A DNA stretch of 50,342 nucleotides from SG8-41 sp964521405 (GTDB lineage: Bacteria; Pseudomonadota; Gammaproteobacteria; Burkholderiales; SG8-41). The notes beneath the pieces were generated by a model, which was given only the letters and a program-made list of their open reading frames with translations, made no database searches and had not been told where the DNA came from. The stretch covers positions 1 to 50,342 of the forward strand of contig CAZFRR010000310.1 of assembly GCA_964521405.1 (NCBI GenBank), in the 5' to 3' direction. The stretch's first letter is position 1; every line of letters starts with the position of its first letter. A program made the position numbers and the translations under genes. Below, piece by piece: positions 16,549 to 25,343 of the stretch.

Positions 16549-17272
16549 GATCAAGGTGCGTTACCTGGCGGCAACCGTGGTGGCGGCGCTGCTCGGCTGG
16601 GGCGGGCTCGCCGCCGATGACGCGGCGGCCCAGAAAATCGTCTGCTGGAAGGACAAGTCGGGCAAGACCATTGGCTGCGGCGACCGGGTGCCGCCTGAAT
16701 ACCAGGACTACGCCACCCGGGAACTGGACAAGGCCGGCATCACGCGCAAGACCACGGAAACCGCCGATGAGCGCGCCAGGCGCGAGGCCCAGGAGAAGGC
16801 TCAGGCCGCGCAGAAAGCCGATGAGAAAAAACGTCTCGTCGAGGAGAAGCGCCAGGATGCCGCGCTGATCAATGCCTTCACCAACGAGAAGGAAATCGAT
16901 CTCAAGCGCGACCGCGATCTCCAGGTGGTGGACGGCCAGCTCATCCAGTTGCGGGTATCGCACAAGAATGCGGCGGATCGCCACGCCGAGATCCAGGGCC
17001 GGATAGATGCGGCCGTGAAGAGCGGCAAGCCCGCAACCGACGCCCAAATGGAAGACCTGGCCCGCGCCGAGGCCGACATGATCAAGGCCGAACAGAGCGT
17101 CGTCGCCAAGGATAAGGACAAGGAAGAAATCCGCAAGCGCTACGTCGACATGAGGTCCCGCTACATCCTGCTGAAGGGCGGCTCCGCCCCGGCGCCTTCA
17201 GCAACCCCGGCCGCAGCTCCAGCGGCAGCACCTGCAGCCGCGGTGCCAGCAACGACCGCCGCAAAAAAGTGA
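16541..17272 (+). CDS. Secreted coiled-coil protein with N-terminal DUF4124-like domain
   Basis: 243 residues. A signal peptide (about residues 1-30, cleavage near AAA) leads into a short domain like DUF4124 (VCWKDKSGKTIGCGDRVPPE), with two cysteines that may form a disulfide. A long, highly charged Lys/Glu/Ala helix follows (about 70-215), predicted coiled coil. An Ala/Pro-rich tail ends the protein. It should be periplasmic, and its function is unknown. The start overlaps pyrE by eight bases, so it is translated from the same message. Confidence 0.85.
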   Translation: MREIKVRYLAATVVAALLGWGGLAADDAAAQKIVCWKDKSGKTIGCGDRVPPEYQDYATRELDKAGITRKTTETADERARREAQEKAQAAQKADEKKRLVEEKRQDAALINAFTNEKEIDLKRDRDLQVVDGQLIQLRVSHKNAADRHAEIQGRIDAAVKSGKPATDAQMEDLARAEADMIKAEQSVVAKDKDKEEIRKRYVDMRSRYILLKGGSAPAPSATPAAAPAAAPAAAVPATTAAKK

Positions 17273-17273
17273 A

Positions 17274-17386
<113 letters not shown>

Positions 17387-17396
17387 CTCGCGCAAG

Positions 17397-18836
17397 CTAA
17401 CCGGCCAGCTTGCGCTTCAGTATCTCGCTGACCTGCTGCGGATTGGCCTTGCCCTTGCTCAACTTCATCGCCTGCCCCACCAGCGAGTTGAAGGCTTTGT
17501 CCTTGCCGGCGCGGTAGTCCTCGACTTGCTTGGCGTTCGCGGCAATTACCTGGTCAACGATACTCTCGAGCTCGCCGCTGTCCGAAATCTGTTTCAAGCC
17601 GCGCTTCTCGATAATCGTGTCGGGATCGCTCTCGTCTGCCCACATCGCATCGAACACTTCTTTCGCCATCTTGTTCGAGAGCGTTCCATCCGCAACGCGA
17701 TAATCCAGCCTCACTAAATGCTCGGGCTTGACGCGAGTCCGGGAAATGTCCAGATCTTCCTCATTAAGCCTGGCGCTGAGTGTCCCGGTAATCCAGTTTG
17801 CCAAGTGGGGAATCCGCGCTTTCGACTGCGCGCACTGAAACGCTTGTGTCGAAAAACTGGACATTTCTTCAGTGGCAGTTAGTTGTGCCGCTTGATATGG
17901 AGTCAGTCCATATTGAGAGATAAACGATTGTCGTTTCGCCTGTGGCAGCTCCGGCATCGATGCCTTGATCTCTTCGATCAATTGCTCGGAAACCTCCAGC
18001 GGCAGAAGATCGGGATCCGGGAAATATCGGTAGTCGTGCGCCTCCTCCTTGGACCGCATGGAGCGCGTCTCTCCGGTGTCAGAGTCGAACAGCACGGTGG
18101 CCTGCTCGATCTTCCCGCCGCTCTCCAGCGTCTCGATCTGCCACTGTGTCTCGTACTCGATCGCCTGCTGCAGAAAGCGAAACGAGTTGAGGTTCTTGAT
18201 CTCGCGGCGAGTGCCGAGTTTTTCGGAACCCGCGACCCGCACCGAGACATTGGCGTCGCAGCGGAACGAGCCTTCCTGCATATTGCCGTCGCAAATGCCG
18301 ATCCAGCGCACCAGCGAGTGCAGCGTTTTCGCATACTCCACGGCCTCCTGCGCTGATCGCATGTCCGGTTCCGACACGATCTCGAGCAGCGGCGTGCCCG
18401 CGCGGTTGAGGTCAATCCCTGTGAAACCGTGAAAGTCTTCGTGCAGCGACTTGCCGGCATCCTCCTCGAGATGGGCACGCGTGAGCCGAACCGTTTTTTC
18501 CTTACCGTCCACGAAAATGCTAACCGAGCCGCCCAGCACGATCGGCGTCTCGTACTGGCTGATCTGGTAGCCCTTCGGCAGGTCGGGATAGAAATAATTC
18601 TTGCGCGCGAAGATCGAGCGGCGGTTGATGCTGGCGCCGACCGCCAGCCCGAAGCGCACCGCCTTCTCGACCGCCTCACGGTTCATCACCGGCAGCACGC
18701 CCGGCAGCGCGATGTCCACCGCGCACGCCTGCGTGTTGGGCGCCGCGCCGAACGCCGTCGCAGCGCCCGAAAAAATCTTCGACTGCGTCGAGAGCTGGGC
18801 GTGAGTCTCAAGCCCGATGACGACTTCCCACTTCAT
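17397..18836 (-). CDS. gatB: Asp-tRNA(Asn)/Glu-tRNA(Gln) amidotransferase subunit B
   Basis: 479 residues from the ATG at 18834-18836 (MKWEVVIGLETHAQL), with GGAG eight bases upstream. The frame is open for another 37 codons, but these come from repeat DNA and are not used. GatB motifs are clear: VIGLETHAQLSTQSK, FYPDLPKGYQISQYE, and the C-terminal YqeY/tail domain (LVGQAMKLSKGKANPQQV). GatB binds misacylated tRNA and transfers ammonia from GatA. Order gatC-gatA-gatB on the minus strand is an operon interrupted by a repeat element before gatB. Confidence 0.96.
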   Translation of the reverse strand: MKWEVVIGLETHAQLSTQSKIFSGAATAFGAAPNTQACAVDIALPGVLPVMNREAVEKAVRFGLAVGASINRRSIFARKNYFYPDLPKGYQISQYETPIVLGGSVSIFVDGKEKTVRLTRAHLEEDAGKSLHEDFHGFTGIDLNRAGTPLLEIVSEPDMRSAQEAVEYAKTLHSLVRWIGICDGNMQEGSFRCDANVSVRVAGSEKLGTRREIKNLNSFRFLQQAIEYETQWQIETLESGGKIEQATVLFDSDTGETRSMRSKEEAHDYRYFPDPDLLPLEVSEQLIEEIKASMPELPQAKRQSFISQYGLTPYQAAQLTATEEMSSFSTQAFQCAQSKARIPHLANWITGTLSARLNEEDLDISRTRVKPEHLVRLDYRVADGTLSNKMAKEVFDAMWADESDPDTIIEKRGLKQISDSGELESIVDQVIAANAKQVEDYRAGKDKAFNSLVGQAMKLSKGKANPQQVSEILKRKLAG

Positions 18837-18853
18837 TCTGCGTCGCTCCACGA

Positions 18854-18977
18854 CGAGTGATGAGTGATGGGTGATGAGTGATGGGTCAATCCCCTCACCC
18901 CGCACAACCTTCTCACCCGCTTCGCGGGGAGAAGGGCGAATTTCCACTCATCATTCATCATTCATCATTCATCATTC
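18854..18977. repeat. Composite inverted element with 7-bp arms between gatA and gatB
   Basis: The left arm (18854-18886) is GTGATGA/GTGATGG units. The right arm (18944-18977) is TCATCAT units, the inverse complement. Between them lies a stable hairpin, CCTTCTC..CCCGC/GCGGG..GAGAAGG (18907-18934). The right arm contains the gatA stop codon. The same layout occurs between rodA and rlpA (26439-26534). Confidence 0.88.
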
Positions 18978-20429
18978 GACGCCGGGAGGCGTCCGCAGGT
19001 GCCAATCGGTAGAGAGCTGGTACTGGTGCGCGAGGCCCAGCATCTTCGCCTCCGCGAAGTAATCGCCGATGACCTGCAACCCGACCGGCAGCCCTTTCTC
19101 GTCGAAGCCGCAGGGAATGGACAGGCCCGGCAGCCCCGCGAGGTTCGCCGGGATGGTATAGATGTCGTTGAGATACATCTGCACCGGGTCGTTCACCTTC
19201 TCGCCCAGCCGGAACGCGGTGGTGGGGCTGGTCGGGCCCAGGATCACGTCGCAGCGCTTGAACGCTTCCGTGAAGTCGCGCGCGATCAACCGGCGGATTT
19301 TCTGCGCCTGGATGTAGTAGGCATCGTAGTAGCCGTGCGACAGCACGTAGGTGCCGATCAGGATGCGCCGCTTCACCTCGGGGCCGAACCCCTGCCCCCG
19401 CGTCTTCTGGTAGAGATCGTTCAAGTCGGTGTATTCCGGCGCGCGGTAGCCGTAGCGCACGCCGTCGTAACGCGCGAGATTGCTCGAGGCTTCCGCGGGC
19501 GCGATCACGTAGTAGACCGGCACCGAAAGTTTCATGCTGGGCAGGCTCACCTCGACCGTTTCGCACCCGAGGCTGCGGTACTCCGCGACCGCCGCCGCCA
19601 CCGCCTTCATCACGCCGGCCGCGGCGCCCGCGCCGAAGAACTCCTTCGGCAGGCCGATTTTCAAGCCCTTGATCGAACCGCCAAGCGAGCGCGTGTAATC
19701 CTCCCGCTCGCGCTCCAGCGAAGTCGAGTCGCGCGCATCGAATCCGGCCATCACGTTGAGGAGCAGCGCGAGGTCTTCGGCGCTGCGCGCCATGGGCCCG
19801 CCCTGGTCGAGGCTGGATGCGAACGCGATCATCCCGTAGCGCGACACCAGCCCGTAGGTGGGCTTCAAGCCGCAGATGCCGGAGAGCGCCGCCGGCTGCC
19901 GGATCGAGCCCCCGGTATCGGTGCCGGTTGCGCCCGGCGCGAGCCGCGCCGCCACCGCCGCAGCCGAACCGCCCGAACTGCCGCCCGGAACGGTGTCCGC
20001 GTTCCAGGGGTTCCTGACCGGGCCGTACCAGGAGGTTTCACTGGAAGACCCCATGGCGAATTCGTCCATGTTGGTCTTGCCGATATTGACCGCCCCGGCG
20101 GCGTTCAACTGCTCGATCACGTGGGCGTCGTAAGGCGAGGTGAAATTGGAGAGCATCCGCGAGCCGCAGGTAGTGAGCCACCCCTTGGAGCAGAAGATGT
20201 CCTTCTGGGCAATGGGAATGCCGGTCAGCGGATGGCCGCCGCCATTGGCACGCAAGGTGTCGGCGGCTTCGGCCTGCTTCAGGCTGGCCGCTTCATCGAG
20301 CGTGATGAAGCAGTTGTACTTGCCGTTTAATGCCTTGATCCGTTTGAGGAAATGCAGTGTCAGCTCAACACTGGAAACCGCGCCCTCGGCCAGCTGTGCG
20401 GACAGGCTCTTGATGGTGGCGTTATGCAT
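18972..20429 (-). CDS. gatA: Asp-tRNA(Asn)/Glu-tRNA(Gln) amidotransferase subunit A
   Basis: 485 residues, amidase-signature family. The catalytic Lys lies in PIAQKDIF, and the Ser-cisSer pair in GGSSGGSAAAV with TGTDTGGSIRQPAA. It hydrolyses Gln and passes ammonia to GatB for making Gln-tRNA or Asn-tRNA. The last codon and the stop codon fall inside the TCATCAT repeat, so the extreme C-terminus (PPGVE) is partly shaped by repeat DNA. It lies between gatC upstream and gatB downstream on the minus strand. Confidence 0.97.
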   Translation of the reverse strand: MHNATIKSLSAQLAEGAVSSVELTLHFLKRIKALNGKYNCFITLDEAASLKQAEAADTLRANGGGHPLTGIPIAQKDIFCSKGWLTTCGSRMLSNFTSPYDAHVIEQLNAAGAVNIGKTNMDEFAMGSSSETSWYGPVRNPWNADTVPGGSSGGSAAAVAARLAPGATGTDTGGSIRQPAALSGICGLKPTYGLVSRYGMIAFASSLDQGGPMARSAEDLALLLNVMAGFDARDSTSLEREREDYTRSLGGSIKGLKIGLPKEFFGAGAAAGVMKAVAAAVAEYRSLGCETVEVSLPSMKLSVPVYYVIAPAEASSNLARYDGVRYGYRAPEYTDLNDLYQKTRGQGFGPEVKRRILIGTYVLSHGYYDAYYIQAQKIRRLIARDFTEAFKRCDVILGPTSPTTAFRLGEKVNDPVQMYLNDIYTIPANLAGLPGLSIPCGFDEKGLPVGLQVIGDYFAEAKMLGLAHQYQLSTDWHLRTPPGVE

Positions 20430-20430
20430 T

Positions 20431-20492
20431 GCGGGTGATGGGTGATGAGTGATGGGTGATGGGCAAAAACCCCCGCACCCCAGCCTGCATCA
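20431..20492. repeat. GTGATGG 7-bp tract between gatC and gatA
   Basis: Four to five GTGATGG/GTGATGA units (20435-20463) are followed by a hairpin, GGGCAAAAACCCCC. A diffuse inverse CATCACC appears at 20487. It lies immediately before the gatA start and is related to the arm at 18854. Confidence 0.7.
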
Positions 20493-20496
20493 CCGC

Positions 20497-20784
20497 TTAT
20501 TCGATCACCTTCGGAACCAGGTAGAAGCCGCCCTCGACGTGCGGGGCGACCGACTGGAAGAGCGCGTGCTGGTCGGACTCGGTGACCGCGTCCTCGCGCA
20601 GGCGCTGCACCACGTCGAGCGCGTGGGACATCGGCTCAACGTCACGGGTATCCACCGCCTGCATTTCGGCGATGAGCTTGAAAACGTCGTTCAATTGCGA
20701 CAGTACAGCCGCGGACTCGGCCTCGTCTATCGCCACCCGCGCCAGGTGGGCAACTCGCTTCACATCTTCGAGCTTGAGTGCCAT
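20497..20784 (-). CDS. gatC: Asp-tRNA(Asn)/Glu-tRNA(Gln) amidotransferase subunit C
   Basis: 95 residues, the normal size of GatC. It opens with LEDVKRVAHLARVAI, followed by the helical hairpin (AVLSQLNDVFKLIAEM). The C-terminal strand carries the conserved LREDAVTESD segment. GatC wraps around and stabilises GatA in the amidotransferase. It is the first gene of gatCAB and is divergent from mreB, an arrangement common in Betaproteobacteria. Confidence 0.95.
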   Translation of the reverse strand: MALKLEDVKRVAHLARVAIDEAESAAVLSQLNDVFKLIAEMQAVDTRDVEPMSHALDVVQRLREDAVTESDQHALFQSVAPHVEGGFYLVPKVIE

Positions 20785-20876
20785 GTCCCCGCTGAAAACT
20801 TCTTAAAAATCGAGGCTGCATAGGGTATCATAACCGCCTGACAAGAAGCGCCAATTTCCTTTGGCGGGAAAGCCTT

Positions 20877-21920
20877 ATGTTCGGTTTCTTAAGCGGCTAC
20901 TTTAACGACGATCTGGCGATCGATCTCGGCACCGCCAATACGTTGATCTACGTGCGCGGCAAAGGCATCGTGCTCGACGAGCCTTCGGTCGTCGCGATCC
21001 GCCAGGAGGGCGGGCCTAACGGCAAGAAGGTGATCCAGGAAGTGGGCCTCGCGGCGAAGCAGATGCTCGGGCGCACGCCCGGCAACATCACCGCGATACG
21101 GCCGATGAAGGACGGCGTCATCGCCGACTTCACCGTGACCGAGCAGATGCTGAAGCACTTCATCAGGAAAGTGCACAACTCGCGCTTCTTCAAGCCTTCC
21201 CCACGCATCATCATCTGCGTGCCGTGCGGCTCGACGCAGGTCGAGCGGCGCGCGATCCGCGAGTCCGCGATCGGCGCGGGCGCATCCAGCGTCTATCTGA
21301 TCGAGGAGCCGATGGCGGCGGCGATTGGAGCTGATCTTCCAGTTGGCGAGGCAACCGGCTCGATGGTCGTGGACATGGGCGGCGGCACCACGGAAGTAGG
21401 CGTGATCTCGCTCGGCGGCCTCGTCTACAAGGGCTCGGTGCGCGTTGGCGGCGACAAGTTCGACGAGGCGATCATCAACTACATCCGCCGCAACTACGGC
21501 ATGCTCATCGGCGAAACCACCGCCGAGCACATCAAGAAGGAGATCGGCTCCGCCTTCCCCGGCTCGGAAGTGCGCGAGAAGGAAGTGAAGGGCCGCAATC
21601 TCGCCGAGGGCATCCCGAGAAGCTTCACCATTTCCTCCAACGAGATCCTGGAAGCCCTGACCGAGCCGTTGAACTCCATCGTCTCCGCGGTCAAGTCGGC
21701 GCTCGAGCAGACCCCGCCCGAGCTCGCCGCCGACATCGCCGAGAAGGGCATGGTGCTGACCGGCGGCTGCGCGCTGCTGCGCGACATCGACCGCCTGCTG
21801 ATGGAAGAGACCGGGCTGCCGGTGATCGTCGCGGAAGACCCGCTCACCTGCGTCGTGCGCGGCTGCGGTAAGGCGCTGGAGAGCGTCGAGCGGCTGGGCA
21901 GCATCTTTACCAACGACTAG
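20877..21920 (+). CDS. mreB: Rod shape-determining protein MreB
   Basis: 347 residues, actin fold. Phosphate-1 is visible in DLGTANTLIYVRGKGI, phosphate-2 in VVDMGGGTTEVGVISLGG, and the adenosine motif in VLTGGCALLRDIDRLL. It forms membrane-bound filaments that guide the elongasome. It heads the mreB-mreC-mreD-mrdA-rodA-rlpA cluster. A 100-bp hairpin-forming repeat separates it from mreC, while the later genes overlap or nearly abut. That fits higher MreB output than MreCD, although this is inference. Confidence 0.98.
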   Translation: MFGFLSGYFNDDLAIDLGTANTLIYVRGKGIVLDEPSVVAIRQEGGPNGKKVIQEVGLAAKQMLGRTPGNITAIRPMKDGVIADFTVTEQMLKHFIRKVHNSRFFKPSPRIIICVPCGSTQVERRAIRESAIGAGASSVYLIEEPMAAAIGADLPVGEATGSMVVDMGGGTTEVGVISLGGLVYKGSVRVGGDKFDEAIINYIRRNYGMLIGETTAEHIKKEIGSAFPGSEVREKEVKGRNLAEGIPRSFTISSNEILEALTEPLNSIVSAVKSALEQTPPELAADIAEKGMVLTGGCALLRDIDRLLMEETGLPVIVAEDPLTCVVRGCGKALESVERLGSIFTND

Positions 21921-21921
21921 C

Positions 21922-22019
21922 GTTGGAGTTTTGAGTTTTGAGTGTTGAGTGTTGAGTTTAAACGGGCGGCTTCTGATCCTGTAACTCAACACTCAAAATT
22001 CAACACTTAACACTGCTCC
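21922..22019. repeat. Inverted 7-bp element between mreB and mreC
   Basis: The left arm (21925-21959) is TTTTGAG/TGTTGAG units, and the right arm (21982-22019) is CTCAACA/CTCAAAA units, the inverse complement. A 22-bp spacer divides them. It fills the gap from the mreB stop to the base before the mreC ATG. No Shine-Dalgarno sequence remains before mreC. Confidence 0.88.
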
Positions 22020-22020
22020 A

Positions 22021-22917
22021 ATGGAGCACCAGCCTCCTCCGTTTTTCAAGACCGGCCCCACCCCGCTCGCCCGCCTGCTGATTTACTCCTCGCTGTCGCT
22101 CGCGTTTCTCGTCGCCGACGCGCGCCTCGACTATCTTGTCACGCTGCGCCAGGTCGCCGCGGTCATGATTTATCCCTTCCAGCGCATCGCGACCACGCCC
22201 GCGAGCATCGCGCAGCGCATGGGCGAGTTCTTCGTCACGCACGGCTCGCTGCGCGAGGACAACGCCCGTCTCAGCCAGGAGAACTTCGGCAACGCGGCCC
22301 TGCTGCTGCAACTGGAGGCGCTGCGGACGGAAAACGCCCAGCTGCGCGAGCTGCTTGCCGCCCGCGACCGCCTCAACGTCGAGTTCGCCACCGCCGAGGT
22401 GCTGTACGCAGCCCGCGACCCGTTCGCCCGCAAGGTGGTCGTCGACCGCGGCTCGCAGCATGAGGTAAGCCCGGGGCAGGCGGTGGTGGACAACCGCGGC
22501 GTCATCGGCCAGGTGACGCGGGTCTATCCCTGGCTCTCGGAAGTCACCCTGATCACCGACAAGGGGCAATTCGTCCCGGTACAGAACCTGCGCAACGGTT
22601 TGCGCGCGGTGCTCGCGGGAACCGGAAACGACGGCGCGCTGGAGTTGCGTTTCATCCCGCTCAACGCGGATTTCCAGAATGGCGATGAGCTCGTCACCTC
22701 CGGCATCGACGGCATCTACCCGCCGGGGCTGCCGGTCGCGCGGGTCACGCACGTCGAGCGCAGTGCGGCCCAGCTCTTCGCCCGCATCACTTGCGCGCCG
22801 GCGGGGGGCGTGGCGAGCCATACCCACGTGCTGATCGTGCGCGGAACCAGTCAGGCGCCGCCGCGGCCGCTCGACGAGCAGAAATCGCCGCGGCCCAAGA
22901 AGTCGAGGAAAGGCTGA
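22021..22917 (+). CDS. mreC: Rod shape-determining protein MreC
   Basis: 298 residues. A short cytoplasmic N-terminus (PPPFFKTGPTPLARLL) leads into one membrane helix (about 20-40), a coiled coil (about 75-120) and two beta-barrel domains. Motifs VDRGSQHEVSPGQAV and GVIGQVTRVYP are typical of MreC. It links MreB with PBP2-RodA in the periplasm. Its ATG follows directly on the repeat arm and lacks a recognisable ribosome site, so initiation may depend on mRNA folding. The stop overlaps the mreD start by one base. Confidence 0.96.
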   Translation: MEHQPPPFFKTGPTPLARLLIYSSLSLAFLVADARLDYLVTLRQVAAVMIYPFQRIATTPASIAQRMGEFFVTHGSLREDNARLSQENFGNAALLLQLEALRTENAQLRELLAARDRLNVEFATAEVLYAARDPFARKVVVDRGSQHEVSPGQAVVDNRGVIGQVTRVYPWLSEVTLITDKGQFVPVQNLRNGLRAVLAGTGNDGALELRFIPLNADFQNGDELVTSGIDGIYPPGLPVARVTHVERSAAQLFARITCAPAGGVASHTHVLIVRGTSQAPPRPLDEQKSPRPKKSRKG

Positions 22918-23438
22918 TGGCCCAGGCGCGCATCACGCACCACGAAATCCTGCTGCCGGTCAGGACCGGCTTCATCGTTTTCACGCTGATCGCGGCGCTG
23001 CTCGCCAACCTCCTGCCCTGGTCGGGCGTGGCGCTGGCGATCAAGCCCGATTTCGTGGCGCTGGTCTTGCTCTACTGGTGCATCGAGCAGCCGCGCAAGG
23101 TCGGTTTCGGCGCCGCATGGATGCTGGGATTGTTCATGGACATCGCTGACGGCACCCTGTTCGGCCAGCACGCGCTCGCCTACTCGATCCTCGCTTATGC
23201 CGGCATCGTGCTCCACCGCCGCGTGCTCGGGTTTTCGGGAACGCCGCAGGTGCTGCATGTGGTGATCCTGCTGCTGATGAACGATCTCATCGTGCTGGTC
23301 GTCCGCCTGCTGGCGGGGGCGGATTTCCCGGGATTCCAGTATTTCGCCGGCAGCCTCATCGCGGGCGCGCTGTGGCTGCCGCTCGGCAGGCTGCTGAAGC
23401 TGCCGCAACGCCCGAAGCTGGATCCCGACCATGTTTGA
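22917..23438 (+). CDS. mreD: Rod shape-determining protein MreD
   Basis: 173 residues from the ATG at 22917, whose first base is the last base of the mreC stop. About five membrane helices are visible. DFVALVLLYWCIEQP and GFGAAWMLGLFMDIADGTLFGQHALAY are hallmarks of MreD, the polytopic partner of MreC in the elongasome. Seven bases separate its stop from the mrdA start. Confidence 0.95.
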   Translation: MAQARITHHEILLPVRTGFIVFTLIAALLANLLPWSGVALAIKPDFVALVLLYWCIEQPRKVGFGAAWMLGLFMDIADGTLFGQHALAYSILAYAGIVLHRRVLGFSGTPQVLHVVILLLMNDLIVLVVRLLAGADFPGFQYFAGSLIAGALWLPLGRLLKLPQRPKLDPDHV

Positions 23439-23444
23439 TGCCGC

Positions 23445-25343
23445 ATGAGCTCCGAATTGTCGATCAACCCCGGCGTCGAGTTGCGCAACGCGCAGCTCGA
23501 GCTGCACCATTTCCGCCTGCGGCTCGCGATCGCGACGGGCTTCGTGCTCATCATGTTCCTGGTGCTCGCCAGCCGCTTCTTCTACCTCCAGGTCATCAGG
23601 CACGGCGAGCTGCACACGCTCGCGGAAGCCAACCGCATCTCGATCGTGCCGGTGGTGCCCAACCGCGGCATCATCGTCGACCGCAACGGCGTCATGCTCG
23701 CGCACAACTATTCCGCCTACACGCTGGAGATCCAGCCGGCCAAGGTCGAAAACCTCGAGTCGCTGATCGACGCGCTCGCCACTTTGATCGAGATCACGCC
23801 GCGCGACCGCAGGCGCTTCAAGCGGCTGCTCGAGGAGAGTAAAAGCATCGGCAGCCTGCCGATCCGCACCCGCCTCTCCGACGAGGAAATCGCCCGCTTC
23901 GCGGCCAACCGCTACCGTTTCCCGGGCGTGGAAATCAATGCGCGGTTGTTCCGGCAGTACCCGCAGGGCGAGCTGTTCTCGCACGTGGTGGGCCACATCG
24001 GCCGCATCAACCAGCGCGAGATGGAGCAGTTCGAGACCGATGGCCTCATCGCCAATTACCGCGGCACCGATTACATCGGCAAGACCGGGCTCGAGCACAA
24101 TTACGAGCGCTACCTGCACGGCACCACCGGCGTGGAGGAAGTGGAAGTGGATTCCGGCGGGCGCCCGGTGCGGACACTCTCGCGCACGCCGCCCGTGTCG
24201 GGCAACAACCTCGTGTTGAACCTCGATGCGCGCCTGCAGGAAGTGGCGTACCAGGCGTTCGGGGAGCGCCGCGGCGCGATGGTCGCGATCGATCCCGCCA
24301 CCGGCGGCGTGCTCGCCTTCGTCTCCAAGCCGGGCTTCGACCCCAATCTCTTCGTCGACGGCATCGACCCCCAGAACTGGAACGAGCTCAACACCTCTCT
24401 CGACCGGCCGATGGTGAACCGCGCGCTCGCCGGCACTTATCCACCCGGGTCCACTTTCAAGCCGTTCATGGCGCTCGCCGCGCTGACTTACGGGCGGCGC
24501 ACGCCCCAGCAGGCCATATCCGACCCGGGCCACTTCAACTTCGGCGGCCACGTGTTCCGCGACGACAAGGTGGGCGGCCACGGCATGGTGGATATGTACA
24601 AGTCCATCGTGGTGTCGTGCGACACCTATTACTACGTGCTGGCGAACGACCTCGGCATCGATGCGATCGCCCGCTTCATGGGCCTGCTGGGTTTCGGGTC
24701 GCGCACCGGCATCGACATCGCGGGCGAGGCGGCCGGGGTGCTGCCCTCGCAGGAGTGGAAGATGCGCCGCTTCCGGCAGAAATGGTACGCGGGCGAAACC
24801 ATCAGCATCGGCATCGGCCAGGGTTACAACGCCTACACGCCGCTGCAGCTCGCCCAGGCGATCGCCACGATCGCCAATGACGGCGTGGCCTACCGGCCGC
24901 ATATCGTCAACTACGTCGAGGACATCCGCACCCGCGAGCGCAGCCCTGTCGAGCCCAAGCCGCGGGGCGCGCTCGAGGTCAAGCCGGAGCACCTTGCGGT
25001 CATCCAGCAGGCGTTGATTGGCGTCAACAAGGAAGGCACCGGCGCGCGCGCGTTCGCGGGAGCCGAATACGTGAGCGCCGGCAAGACCGGCACTGCGCAG
25101 GTGATCGGCATCAAGCAGGGCGAGAAATACGTGGAGAGCCGGGTGCAGGAGCGCCACCGCGACCATGCCCTCTTCATTGCCTATGCGCCCGCGGAAAATC
25201 CGAAGATCGCGCTCGCGGTCGTAGTCGAAAACGCCGGTTTCGGCGCGCGCGCGGCGGCGCCGATCGCGCGCAAGGTGATCGACTATCACCTCCTCGGCAA
25301 GCTGCCCAAGCCGGAAAAGCGGGGCAAGGGCGAAGATGAATAA
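23445..25343 (+). CDS. mrdA: Penicillin-binding protein 2 (elongasome transpeptidase)
   Basis: 632 residues. It has a short cytoplasmic tail, one membrane helix (about 25-50), the PBP dimerisation domain with NRGIIVDRNG, and the class B transpeptidase domain. The active-site STFK motif places Ser336 in PPGSTFKPF. Downstream are SCDTYYY and the KTGTAQV motif (SAGKTGTAQ). It cross-links peptidoglycan during side-wall growth and partners RodA, whose gene overlaps by eight bases. Confidence 0.97.
   Translation: MSSELSINPGVELRNAQLELHHFRLRLAIATGFVLIMFLVLASRFFYLQVIRHGELHTLAEANRISIVPVVPNRGIIVDRNGVMLAHNYSAYTLEIQPAKVENLESLIDALATLIEITPRDRRRFKRLLEESKSIGSLPIRTRLSDEEIARFAANRYRFPGVEINARLFRQYPQGELFSHVVGHIGRINQREMEQFETDGLIANYRGTDYIGKTGLEHNYERYLHGTTGVEEVEVDSGGRPVRTLSRTPPVSGNNLVLNLDARLQEVAYQAFGERRGAMVAIDPATGGVLAFVSKPGFDPNLFVDGIDPQNWNELNTSLDRPMVNRALAGTYPPGSTFKPFMALAALTYGRRTPQQAISDPGHFNFGGHVFRDDKVGGHGMVDMYKSIVVSCDTYYYVLANDLGIDAIARFMGLLGFGSRTGIDIAGEAAGVLPSQEWKMRRFRQKWYAGETISIGIGQGYNAYTPLQLAQAIATIANDGVAYRPHIVNYVEDIRTRERSPVEPKPRGALEVKPEHLAVIQQALIGVNKEGTGARAFAGAEYVSAGKTGTAQVIGIKQGEKYVESRVQERHRDHALFIAYAPAENPKIALAVVVENAGFGARAAAPIARKVIDYHLLGKLPKPEKRGKGEDE

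Noticed and set aside
18837..18947. Longer gatB start at 18947
   Set aside because: The extra 37 codons are repeat-derived; family similarity and a ribosome site support the ATG at 18836.
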